A stretch of DNA of 30,271 nt from Hallerella sp963660435 (lineage in GTDB: Bacteria; Fibrobacterota; Fibrobacteria; Fibrobacterales; Fibrobacteraceae). A program made the position numbers and the translations under genes. The stretch covers positions 1-30,271 of the forward strand of contig CAVKYI010000023.1 in assembly GCA_963660435.1 (NCBI GenBank). Reading direction: 5' to 3'. The notes under the pieces were generated by a model. It made no database searches, was not told where the DNA came from, and worked only from the letters and a program-made list of their open reading frames with translations. This document shows positions 23,638 through 30,271 of this stretch, in pieces (the first letter of the stretch is position 1; each line of letters starts with the position of its first letter).

Positions 23638-24384
23638 TCATTTCCGGAGGGCTGCGAGAAATCCCTTGAGGCGTTCGTCCTTCGGATTATCGAAAACTTC
23701 TTCGGGCGAGCCGTCTTCCCTGACGATGCCGTCGGCAAGGAAGAGTACACGGTTGGCGACTTCGCGGGCGAAACTCATCTCGTGCGTAACGACGATCATC
23801 GTCATGCCGGAGTTTGCGAGGTCCTTCATGATTTTTAGCACCTCTCCGACCATTTCCGGGTCGAGCGCGCTGGTCGGTTCGTCGAAAAGAATCGCTTCGG
23901 GGCTCATGGCTAGGGTACGCGCGATGGCGATACGCTGCTGCTGACCGCCGGAAAGCTGTGCAGGGTAATGACTTGCCCGGTCGGAAAGCCCTACCCGTTC
24001 GAGAAGTTCAAGCGATTTCGCTTCGGCTTCGGGGACGGTCATCTTCCCGAGCTTGACCGGGGCAAACATAATGTTCCTTTGCGCGGTCATGTTCTTGAAG
24101 AGGTTGAACTGCTGGAAGACCATGCCGATGCGTTCGCGGACGAGATGGCTCGGAACATCCTTGGCGAGGATGCTCTTGCCGTCGAGCAGAATGTCGCCGC
24201 CAGTCGGACGTTCCAAAAGATTCATCAGACGCAAAAACGTCGATTTGCCGCAGCCGGAAGGCCCGATAACCGCAATAACGTCGCCCTTGCGAATGTCGAG
24301 GGAAATGTCCTTCAAAATTTGCTTGTCCCCGTAGGACTTGCCCAGATTCTTTATCTGGATGAGAATTTTACGGTTATCGTTCAT
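23638..24384 (-). CDS. Polar amino-acid ABC transporter ATP-binding protein
   Basis: The 248-aa ATPase has Walker A GPSGCGKST, Q-loop FQQFNLF, signature LSGGQQQR, Walker B AILFDEPTSALD and H-loop VTHE. It is most like GlnQ/HisP-type subunits that power polar amino-acid uptake at the inner membrane. It overlaps the binding-protein/permease gene by 11 bp, so the two form a coupled operon. The exact amino acid is not deducible. Confidence 0.93.
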   Translation of the reverse strand: MNDNRKILIQIKNLGKSYGDKQILKDISLDIRKGDVIAVIGPSGCGKSTFLRLMNLLERPTGGDILLDGKSILAKDVPSHLVRERIGMVFQQFNLFKNMTAQRNIMFAPVKLGKMTVPEAEAKSLELLERVGLSDRASHYPAQLSGGQQQRIAIARTLAMSPEAILFDEPTSALDPEMVGEVLKIMKDLANSGMTMIVVTHEMSFAREVANRVLFLADGIVREDGSPEEVFDNPKDERLKGFLAALRK

Positions 24385-25864
24385 TTTTCTTCAACCTTTT
24401 TTCGAGACAGGCGACGCATGCCGAAAGGCCCGCGACGAGAATAAAATAGATGGCTGCGACGGCGAGAAGCGGAAGCATCGCTTCGTAAGTCGTGCTGCGG
24501 ATGATATCGCCGGCGCGCGTCAGGTCGGTGAGACCGATGTAGCCGCAAATCGACGTTTCCTTGATAAGCGAAATGAATTCGTTGGTGAGAGCGGGCAGTG
24601 AATTTTTCGCCGCCTGCGGATAGACGATCGAAACGAGAATCGTGCGGAAACGGAGTCCGAGACTGCGGCCCGCTTCGATTTGCCCCGGATCGACTCCCTT
24701 GATTCCCCCGCGGATGATCTCGGAAACGTAGGCGCCCGAATTGATTCCGAAAGCGATGATCGCGACCAAAATCTTGTTGATGTTTACCGACGAAAAAACG
24801 ATGTAGTAAATGATAAGCAGCTGGACCATCATCGGCGTTCCGCGGACTATGGCGACATAAGCCTTTCCGAGCGCATTCAAGACTTTGAAGCTGCCGTTTA
24901 TCTCGTTGCTTGCCCGGACGACCGCGATAATAAAGCCTACGAGGATGCCGAAAAGCGCAGCAAAGAAGGAAATGAGAAGCGTATTTCCGAGCCCCTGGAC
25001 GATATACTTCCAACGCGCATCCTTGACGAAATTCTTGTAGAAATGATCTCCGATACTTTCATTGGAAACCGCTTTCTCGTCGCCGCGGACAACGATGACA
25101 ACCTTGTTGTCGGCGTATGTATCGGTGAAATTGATGGACTGTTTCCGTTCCTCGGTGACGGTGAATCCGGAAAATCCGATGTCCGCCTTGCCGGAACTTA
25201 TCGCATTGATGATGGCATCGAACTCGATGTCCTGGATTTCAAGCGAACGCCCAAGATAATCCGCGATGTATTTGCAGATTTCGATGTCGATGCCGACGAT
25301 GCCCTCTCCCGTGTGATATTCGTAGGGCGGAAACTGCGCATTGGTCGAAAGGATGAGCTTGGGAGCGTCCTTGACCTTTTGGAAATAATGGAACGAGCTG
25401 CTCTTTTTGATGTATGTGTTGAAGATGGAATCGTAGGTTCCGTCGGACTTGAGCTTGCGGATAGCTGCGTTTACGCTGTCGAGGAGAGCCTCGTTTCCCT
25501 TGGCGACAACTCCGGCATAAGTTTCTTCGACAAAGATTTCGTCGAGAATCCGGAGCGACGGATTCTGTTCGACAAACGCTTTGGCTGGCTGGTCGTCGCT
25601 GAGAACAGCGTCGATTTTTCCCTGGAGAAGCGCCTGGATGGCATCGGCGAGCTTCGTGTAACGTTCCACCTGAATTTTGGCGGTGTCTCCTCCGAAGTCG
25701 GAAGCATAAATGTCCGCCGTGTTGCCAATCTGGACGCCGACTTTCTTGTGGCCTAGATCGTTTACGCAAAAAACCTTGTTTTCCAAGGCCTTGTCGTTGC
25801 TACAAGCCGCAATGGACAGAAATATCGCTGAAGCGGCAAGAATCTGGAATATTTTTCGAATCAT
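24374..25864 (-). CDS. Fused solute-binding protein / ABC permease for amino acids
   Basis: The 496-aa protein begins with a lipoprotein-like leader (MIRKIFQILAASAIFLSIAAC). The binding region has its lobes in unusual order. First comes the part that normally forms the second half of SBP_bac_3 proteins (HKKVGVQIGNTADIYASDF, then LLQGKIDAVLSDDQPAKAFVE and DGTYDSIFNTYI). Then comes the usual first half (LILSTNAQFPPYEYHTG, GIDIEICKYIADYLG, SGKADIGFSGFTVTEERKQSINFTDTYA). A HisM-type permease follows (about residues 285-496) with the EAGRSLGL loop that contacts the ATPase. The start ATG 25864 is preferred over an upstream one at 25924, which lies inside the predicted promoter. Confidence 0.88.
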   Translation of the reverse strand: MIRKIFQILAASAIFLSIAACSNDKALENKVFCVNDLGHKKVGVQIGNTADIYASDFGGDTAKIQVERYTKLADAIQALLQGKIDAVLSDDQPAKAFVEQNPSLRILDEIFVEETYAGVVAKGNEALLDSVNAAIRKLKSDGTYDSIFNTYIKKSSSFHYFQKVKDAPKLILSTNAQFPPYEYHTGEGIVGIDIEICKYIADYLGRSLEIQDIEFDAIINAISSGKADIGFSGFTVTEERKQSINFTDTYADNKVVIVVRGDEKAVSNESIGDHFYKNFVKDARWKYIVQGLGNTLLISFFAALFGILVGFIIAVVRASNEINGSFKVLNALGKAYVAIVRGTPMMVQLLIIYYIVFSSVNINKILVAIIAFGINSGAYVSEIIRGGIKGVDPGQIEAGRSLGLRFRTILVSIVYPQAAKNSLPALTNEFISLIKETSICGYIGLTDLTRAGDIIRSTTYEAMLPLLAVAAIYFILVAGLSACVACLEKRLKKNER

Positions 25865-25894
25865 TTTCAGATTATGGTTGATTGTGAAAATCCG

Positions 25895-25924
25895 AATATA
25901 GGATATTTTGAATTTGAAATCCAA
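25895..25924 (-). promoter_or_regulatory. Putative sigma-70 type promoter of the ABC transporter operon
   Basis: Minus-strand TTGGAT (25919-25924), an 18-base spacer and TATATT (25895-25900), about 30 bases upstream of ATG 25864. Confidence 0.45.
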
Positions 25925-25992
25925 TGGGCGACATAAAAAGGCGCGTTTTATCGACAGGGGCCTGTCTCAACCAGAGCGTTGTTGATCGAGTA

Positions 25993-26021
25993 TTGCGTTT
26001 CTTGTGGAAATTTGTTATATT
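25993..26021 (+). promoter_or_regulatory. Putative sigma-70 type promoter of tmRNA
   Basis: TTGCGT (25993-25998), a 17-base spacer and TATATT (26016-26021), 19 bases upstream of the mature tmRNA 5' end, leaving room for a short processed leader. Confidence 0.5.
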
Positions 26022-26040
26022 TTATCTGTAATTTCATTTC

Positions 26041-26394
26041 GGGGGTGCTCTGGTTTCGACAGGGCTGCTGAAGTGTGAGTTGCGTGCCGAGGGTCTGGTT
26101 GGCCTCGTTAAAAAACCGGAAAACAATAAGTGCTAACGAAGAATACGCACTCGCTGCTTAGTTTATAGCAACGCCGGAACCTCTTCCTCTCCCACGGGAA
26201 TAGGATCTCCGGTCGCAATGTGGGATAGGAATGCGCCATGCTCCGGGACGCGGTCCGAAATTTTCGGGGCTGGCTGGAATTTGCGCCGACCTTCCTGGGC
26301 GTGAAAACCGGCGAGACTTTAAATACGAAGGAAACGCACGTAGGAATGAACAGGGATGCGGTTTTGGACAGGAGTTCGACTCTCCTCACCTCCA
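26041..26394 (+). ncRNA. ssrA: Transfer-messenger RNA (tmRNA)
   Basis: The 5' end GGGGGUGCUCUGGUUUCGAC is the hallmark of tmRNA. Its first seven bases (26041-26047) pair with CACCTCC at 26387-26393, and A26394 is the discriminator; CCA is not encoded. The T arm (GGAG-TTCGACT-CTCC) precedes the acceptor. The reading frame at 26132-26161 encodes ANEEYALAA followed by TAG, giving the tag AANEEYALAA once the charged alanine is counted; the ALAA end is the usual ClpXP/ClpAP degron. It rescues stalled ribosomes. The molecule is one-piece, not permuted. Confidence 0.96.
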
Positions 26395-26398
26395 CTTC

Positions 26399-26436
26399 AA
26401 GCGACAGTTGTCTTTTTGACGGCTGTCGCTTTCTTG
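26399..26436 (+). terminator. Rho-independent terminator of tmRNA
   Basis: AAGCGACAG (26399-26407) pairs perfectly with CTGTCGCTT (26423-26431), followed by a T-rich TTCTTG. It begins 4 bases after the tmRNA 3' end. It also lies just downstream of the convergent trpC-trpF gene, but has no T tract in that direction. Confidence 0.8.
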
Positions 26437-26449
26437 TCCCGACCGAGTC

Positions 26450-27931
26450 CTAGCGGGGCAAGCGGATCGCTTCGAAAAATTCTTGAAGTCTTTTGGGATC
26501 TTTTTTTCCGGGAAATTCTTCGAGCGATGTCGATAGATCGACAAGTTCCGGCTGGAAGCGTTCTACGATCGTTCCGATGTTTTCGGGCGAAATGCCGCCG
26601 GCCATCCAGAGCGCGTTCCTTTCTCGGACTGTATCGACCAGAGCGTCTGCAATCCGCATTCCCGTTCCGCCGACGGTTTCGGGATGGTAGGCGTCGATGA
26701 GCGTTCGAGGGAAAGATAGACGATAGTCTTTTCGGATTTCTTTCGCCTGGGACTCTGTCTGGATGCGTCTTGCCTCGTAGCGTCCGAAGTCCATGGGTTC
26801 CTCTTCGGGAATCCGGTAGCCGTGAAACTGGATGCCGTCTAGCGCGCCTTCGCTTGCTAGCGAAAGGGCGGTAGCCTCTTCCGGGGAACCGCTTTCCGCG
26901 ACGACTCCGACGAGAAGCGGTCTCGCGTCTCCGAATCTTTCGCCGATTTCTTTCGCTATTTCTCGGACAGCTTGCGCTGAGGCCTTTCTTGCGCTTTTGG
27001 CGTAGAAGACAAATCCCAGCATGTTTGCGCCGAGTTCCGCGGCGAGGATGGCGTCTTCGGCGTTCGTTACCCCGCAGATCTTTGCGAGAGGCTTTCCGGG
27101 AAAACTGTCGCGGACCGATTCGCGCATTTCCGCGAGGCTTTTCCAGAACGTTCCGCAGCGATCCGGTTGCGCATTCAGGAAGGCCTTTACCAGATTTTGT
27201 GCGCTGTCGGGATTCTTGGCTGCGGCTTCTCCGACGAGGATTCCTTCGAAGCCAAGCCTTCTTGCGAACGCGGCGTCGTCCGGCGAGAGAATTCCGCTTT
27301 CGAAAACGGCTCTAGAGCCTAGATGTCTGCGAAACGCGGCGGGAACCAGAGGGTCCATGGAGAAATTCTTGAGATCCCTGGCGTTTACGCCGGCAACGGT
27401 CGCTCCGTCCTTTTGCACGAGCTTCAGCTTGCGCAGGTCACCCTTGGTGCGGACTTCGACAAATGGCGTCATCCCTAGCGCTCGGGCGCGCCCCGCCATT
27501 TTCCTGATTTCTTCGTCGGAAAGAATCCGGGCGATGAGAAGAACCGCATCCGCTCCAAAGTCGTATGCGACATCGATTTCTTCCGGGGAGAGGAGAAAAT
27601 CCTTGCGGAGAACGGCTACTCCTGGCGCGCTGTGGGCGACGCATTCCAGGTCGGCGAGCGAACCGTGAAAATAGTTCGATTCCGTTAGGACGGAAATGGC
27701 GGCGGTGCCGGCCGCTGCGTATTTTTGGGCGGTCGCCTTGGGGTCGAGGTCCATCGCGATGTTTCCCTTGGACGGGGAAGACCGCTTGATTTCGAGAATT
27801 GTTCCGGGCTTTTCGATAAAAGGGTGCAGGGGACGGTTCCGCGTAGGGCGTTCCATGCCGAACGTGATTCCCTGGCGTTCTATGTCCGCCTTGCGTTTCG
27901 CGATGATTTCTGCAAGAATGTCTCGGCTCAT
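26450..27931 (-). CDS. trpCF: Bifunctional indole-3-glycerol-phosphate synthase / phosphoribosylanthranilate isomerase
   Basis: The 493-aa fusion carries two consecutive steps of tryptophan synthesis. Residues 1 to about 255 are TrpC-like: RKADIERQG, TILEIKRSSPSKGNI, VLRKDFLLS, AVFESGI. From about 280 they are TrpF-like: KICGVTNAED (Lys284, with Cys286 as the likely general base), GANMLGFVFYAKSARKAS, LIDAYHPETVGGTGMRI with the catalytic Asp, and MAGGISPENI. Fused TrpC-TrpF is the arrangement in E. coli and some other bacteria. No other trp gene is adjacent. The ribosome binding site before ATG 27931 is weak (GGTAAAAG). Confidence 0.93.
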   Translation of the reverse strand: MSRDILAEIIAKRKADIERQGITFGMERPTRNRPLHPFIEKPGTILEIKRSSPSKGNIAMDLDPKATAQKYAAAGTAAISVLTESNYFHGSLADLECVAHSAPGVAVLRKDFLLSPEEIDVAYDFGADAVLLIARILSDEEIRKMAGRARALGMTPFVEVRTKGDLRKLKLVQKDGATVAGVNARDLKNFSMDPLVPAAFRRHLGSRAVFESGILSPDDAAFARRLGFEGILVGEAAAKNPDSAQNLVKAFLNAQPDRCGTFWKSLAEMRESVRDSFPGKPLAKICGVTNAEDAILAAELGANMLGFVFYAKSARKASAQAVREIAKEIGERFGDARPLLVGVVAESGSPEEATALSLASEGALDGIQFHGYRIPEEEPMDFGRYEARRIQTESQAKEIRKDYRLSFPRTLIDAYHPETVGGTGMRIADALVDTVRERNALWMAGGISPENIGTIVERFQPELVDLSTSLEEFPGKKDPKRLQEFFEAIRLPR

Positions 27932-27961
27932 CTTTTACCCGCTAGTTTTTTCGTAAAATAG

Positions 27962-27988
27962 AAAAGGCGACCATTGCGGTCACCTTTT
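27962..27988 (-). terminator. Rho-independent terminator after the omega-like gene
   Basis: On the minus strand AAAAGGTGACC, a 5-base loop, then GGTCGCCTTTT form an 11-bp stem with one U-G pair and a U-rich end. It lies 18 bases beyond the stop of the omega-like gene and separates it from trpC-trpF. Confidence 0.75.
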
Positions 27989-28006
27989 TGGAGAACGGAA
28001 ATCTTT

Positions 28007-28333
28007 TTAAATCCCGAATGCGTCGTTCGCGGCATCCGAGGATGATGCTTCGGCGTTCGCCTGCTCGGAAGTGGACTGGAGCTCTTGCGCTTCGGCTTTC
28101 TTCGCCTTTTCGCGCGCTTCCGCTTCTTCGCGGCTGAGAATTGTAAGACGGTTCGCCTTGAACTTGTCCATGGCGATGGTGGTGGGCTTCATCGTGAGAT
28201 GAAGATAGCCTTCGCTCGCCTGTTCGTTGATAAAGCGAGCCTCTTGGGCCATCATTACGACGGCGCGGAACGTGGAACCCTTGCAGGCTTCGCTAGCGTA
28301 AATATCGTCAAGGTAAACGCGATGATTGGACAT
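28007..28333 (-). CDS. rpoZ: Probable DNA-directed RNA polymerase omega subunit
   Basis: The 108-aa protein has a core STFRAVVMMAQEARFINEQ followed by KPTTIAMDKFKANRLTIL, which fits the short helical omega fold (F..V..AA..AR.., then P..A..E...). The C-terminus (about 75-108) is a charged and Ala/Ser-rich tail that looks disordered. Omega helps assemble and stabilise RNA polymerase. The identification rests on a weak pattern and on length, so it could be another small conserved protein. It lies 21 bp after tRNA-Ser on the same strand with an AGGTGG ribosome binding site, and probably shares its promoter. Confidence 0.6.
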   Translation of the reverse strand: MSNHRVYLDDIYASEACKGSTFRAVVMMAQEARFINEQASEGYLHLTMKPTTIAMDKFKANRLTILSREEAEAREKAKKAEAQELQSTSEQANAEASSSDAANDAFGI

Positions 28334-28354
28334 AAGCCACCTTGTAAAGATTAG

Positions 28355-28439
28355 AAGAGGGAGAGGGATTCGAACCCTCGTTACAGTTAAGTAAACACGC
28401 TTTCCAAGCGTGCGCCTTCAACCACTCGGCCATCCCTCC
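28355..28439 (-). tRNA. tRNA-Ser (anticodon GGA)
   Basis: The class II tRNA reads 5' GGAGGGA-TG-GCCGAGTGGTTGAAGGC, then an anticodon arm CACGC-TTGGAAA-GCGTG with GGA, a long variable arm, and the T arm GAGGG-TTCGAAT-CCCTC. The 3' acceptor strand TCCCTCT pairs with the 5' strand with G1-U72 at the end. CCA is not encoded, and the discriminator would be U rather than the usual G of serine tRNAs. Confidence 0.94.
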
Positions 28440-28454
28440 AAAGGATGCGTCCCA

Positions 28455-28484
28455 AAGATAGTAAAACTAGTCGGGTCTTGTCAA
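28455..28484 (-). promoter_or_regulatory. Sigma-70 type promoter of tRNA-Ser (and probably rpoZ)
   Basis: Minus-strand TTGACA (28479-28484), an 18-base spacer and TATCTT (28455-28460). The -35 box is a perfect consensus and overlaps the stop codon of the oligoendopeptidase gene. The tRNA begins 15 bases after the -10 box. Confidence 0.65.
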
Positions 28485-30211
28485 GCGGTAAAAAGGGATT
28501 TTTTTTCCGCAGGGCGAACTCGGAGCCTTGACAATTCGTCGCAAACGTCCCGGATTAGAGGTTCGATGGTTTCCTTGGAAAAGTCAAAGCGGATATCGGC
28601 CCGGGCGAAAAGTTCGGGCAGCGGACGGCTTGAACCGAGAGCCTCGGCGGCGAAGAGGTTCTCGAGAGCCTTCTGCGGGTTCTTGCGGAAGTTCGCTGAA
28701 ACCTGGAGCGCTCCGAGCTGCGCGATTCCGTATTCGATGTAGTAGAACGGCACTTCGAAAAGGTGCAGCTGCTTTTGCCACAGATAGGCCCGGGCGTCTT
28801 CGAAACCCGAATAGTCTATGCCGGCATCGTAGCGATCCATGACCGAGAGCCACATTTCCTTGCGGTCGCTTGCCGTGTGGTTCGGGTGCGAATACAGCAG
28901 GTGCTGGAAGGCGTCGATGGAGGCGACCCAAGGGAAGAGCCAGATGATTTCTTCGAGCTCGTTTGCGCGGCTTCTCCTGGCGTCTTCGGGGTTCGGGTAG
29001 AAGGGCGAAAGGTCCGTCGATCCGATGAGTTCCATGCTCATGCTCGAAACCTCGGCAAATTCGGAGGGAATGTCGTGGTAGGCGGTGAGCGGAATTTTCG
29101 CGACTTCGAACTGCTGGAAGGAATGCCCGCTTTCGTGGAGAAGCGTGTAGATGTCTCCGTCGGTTCCCGCCGCGTTCATGAAGATGAAAGGCTTGCCGCT
29201 TTCCTCGAAGCCGATCTGGTAGCCGCCCGGGGCTTTTCCGATTCGGCTGTCCGGATCGATCAGGCGCTCGTCTTTCAGGGTGCGGAAGTATGCGGAGGTC
29301 TTCGGGGACAGCCTGTCGAAAATCTGACCGACCTTTTCGATGAGTTCCGAGCCGTTCCGAAACGGCTTTAACGGTTCGCGCGAAAGGGCGTCCGCCTTTG
29401 TGTCCCATGGGCGAAGGCGTTCGAGCTTCATCGCGGAAGCCTTTTCCCGGTAGATGTCCCTCAGGTGGGGAAGGACAATCTTTTCGATTGATTCGTGAAA
29501 TGTTCGGCAGTCTTCCGGCGTATAGTCGAAGCGGGACTTCGCCTTGAAGATGTAGGCGAGATAGTCGGAATATCCCGAGTTCTTCGCGATTTCGATGCGC
29601 AGCCTGAAGAGCTTGTCGAATGCTGCGTCGAGGCGTTCCTTGTCCTCTAGCCTGCGGTTCGTGACAAGTTTCCACGCTTCTTCGCGGACATTCCTGTCTG
29701 TCGATGTAAAAAGCGCGGACATTTGCGGGAGGGTCTTCGTTTCGCCCCTGTATTGCACGCTCATCGTGCTCGTGATTTTCTGGTAATCCTGGATGTCGGT
29801 GCTTTCTTCCGTGAATAGCGGGATGTTCTTTGGATTGAAGAGAGAAAGGCTTGTCCGGACATCGCGGAAATAGATGCCAAATTCGCTGTCGAGATCGGCG
29901 ACGTTCGGATGCGCCATCATCTTGCGTTCGAGCTTGTTTCCGTAGTCTTCGCAAATCGGATCGATTTCCTGGACGAAATCCATATAGGCCTTGGCGATTT
30001 TTTCGTCCTGCGTATGGCTTGTCATGGCGACATAGCGGCGTGCGCTAGCCTCGGAAAGGACTGTCGAAAGTTCGTTCCAGCGCAGAATCCAGTCGCGGAG
30101 CGATTCCGCGTTTTGCGGAATGTCTTCCCGAAGGAGCTTTTGGTAGTATTCGGTGACCTGTGCCTTGTCGTCCGCCTTGAAATTTTCCGGAATGAATGTT
30201 CGTTTCATCAT
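28481..30211 (-). CDS. M3-family oligoendopeptidase (PepF-like)
   Basis: The 576-aa zinc metallopeptidase has the catalytic HESGH at residues 359-363 (LLHESGHSFQQFE), followed by IPSEFAEVSSMSMEL, which holds the third zinc-ligand Glu. A helical N-terminal PepF-type domain precedes it. A late tyrosine-rich segment (LFEVPFYYIEYGIAQLGALQ) typical of oligoendopeptidase F is present. It degrades short peptides in the cytoplasm; no signal peptide is seen. Two ATG codons in a row (30211 and 30208) leave the start uncertain by one residue, and no strong ribosome binding site helps. Its 3' end carries the tRNA-Ser promoter. Confidence 0.92.
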   Translation of the reverse strand: MMKRTFIPENFKADDKAQVTEYYQKLLREDIPQNAESLRDWILRWNELSTVLSEASARRYVAMTSHTQDEKIAKAYMDFVQEIDPICEDYGNKLERKMMAHPNVADLDSEFGIYFRDVRTSLSLFNPKNIPLFTEESTDIQDYQKITSTMSVQYRGETKTLPQMSALFTSTDRNVREEAWKLVTNRRLEDKERLDAAFDKLFRLRIEIAKNSGYSDYLAYIFKAKSRFDYTPEDCRTFHESIEKIVLPHLRDIYREKASAMKLERLRPWDTKADALSREPLKPFRNGSELIEKVGQIFDRLSPKTSAYFRTLKDERLIDPDSRIGKAPGGYQIGFEESGKPFIFMNAAGTDGDIYTLLHESGHSFQQFEVAKIPLTAYHDIPSEFAEVSSMSMELIGSTDLSPFYPNPEDARRSRANELEEIIWLFPWVASIDAFQHLLYSHPNHTASDRKEMWLSVMDRYDAGIDYSGFEDARAYLWQKQLHLFEVPFYYIEYGIAQLGALQVSANFRKNPQKALENLFAAEALGSSRPLPELFARADIRFDFSKETIEPLIRDVCDELSRLRVRPAEKKSLFTA

Positions 30212-30220
30212 GATTCCAAA

Positions 30221-30271
30221 TTAGAATTTCCCCTGTCCGTCGTTTAGCGGTCTTGCGAAGAAGTGGTCCTC
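30221..30271 (-). CDS. Possible C-terminal end of an upstream gene (partial)
   Basis: On the minus strand a frame open at the window edge reads EDHFFARPLNDGQGKF and then stops at 30221-30223, nine bases before the ATG of the oligoendopeptidase gene. This would fit an operon neighbour, but sixteen codons are too few to identify it and it could be chance. Confidence 0.3.
   Translation of the reverse strand, partial: EDHFFARPLNDGQGKF

Noticed and set aside
1..30271. CRISPR arrays
   Set aside because: No regularly spaced direct repeats of 25-40 bases were found; the only short tandem repeats are at 95-132 and 8922-8957.

Overview
The window looks like chromosomal DNA of a Fibrobacterota (Fibrobacter-like) bacterium. 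This is an inference from the Gram-negative-type lipoprotein signals, the moderate G+C with heavy TTC/TCG/GAA use, the tmRNA, and the short palindromic intergenic repeat at the left edge. No 16S gene or other decisive marker is present. Genes are tightly packed and no gene-free stretch reaches 300 bases.

Layout. (1) 85-160: a palindromic dispersed-type repeat. (2) 251-5384, plus strand: a lipoprotein, then three translationally coupled genes (a GT-C membrane glycosyltransferase with a C-terminal NPCBM-like domain, a MurG-like GT-B glycosyltransferase, and an unrecognised protein). (3) 5435-12475, plus strand: a complete type I restriction-modification operon, hsdM-hsdS-fic-hsdR, with a Fic AMPylase-type gene inserted between hsdS and hsdR. 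Its hsd genes are visibly more AT-rich than the flanks and look acquired. (4) 12486-16612, minus strand: four overlapping genes encoding an N-formylglutamate amidohydrolase-like protein, a GCS2-type carboxylate-amine ligase, an RLAN/RimK-type ATP-grasp ligase and a C39-like cysteine peptidase. They lie only 9 bp behind dnaJ and resemble a predicted amidoligase system. (5) 16622-22624, minus strand: dnaJ, dnaK, grpE, groEL and groES. (6) 22898-26394: a PurO-type IMP cyclohydrolase (plus), a polar amino-acid ABC transporter made of an ATPase and a fused binding-protein/permease (minus), and tmRNA (plus). (7) 26450-30271, minus strand: a TrpC-TrpF fusion, a probable RNA polymerase omega subunit, tRNA-Ser(GGA) and an M3 oligoendopeptidase.

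The most notable signal is regulatory. groES, grpE and dnaK are each preceded by a perfect sigma-54 type -24/-12 element (TGGCACG-N4-TTGC). About 60-80 bp further upstream of each is a shared palindrome (consensus GTTTCA-N3-TGAAAC), where an enhancer-binding protein would sit. No CIRCE element is seen. This suggests that the main chaperone genes are controlled by sigma-54 and a dedicated activator rather than by HrcA/CIRCE or a sigma-32 type promoter. Because the amidoligase cluster follows dnaJ without an evident strong terminator, it may be read from the same stress promoter.
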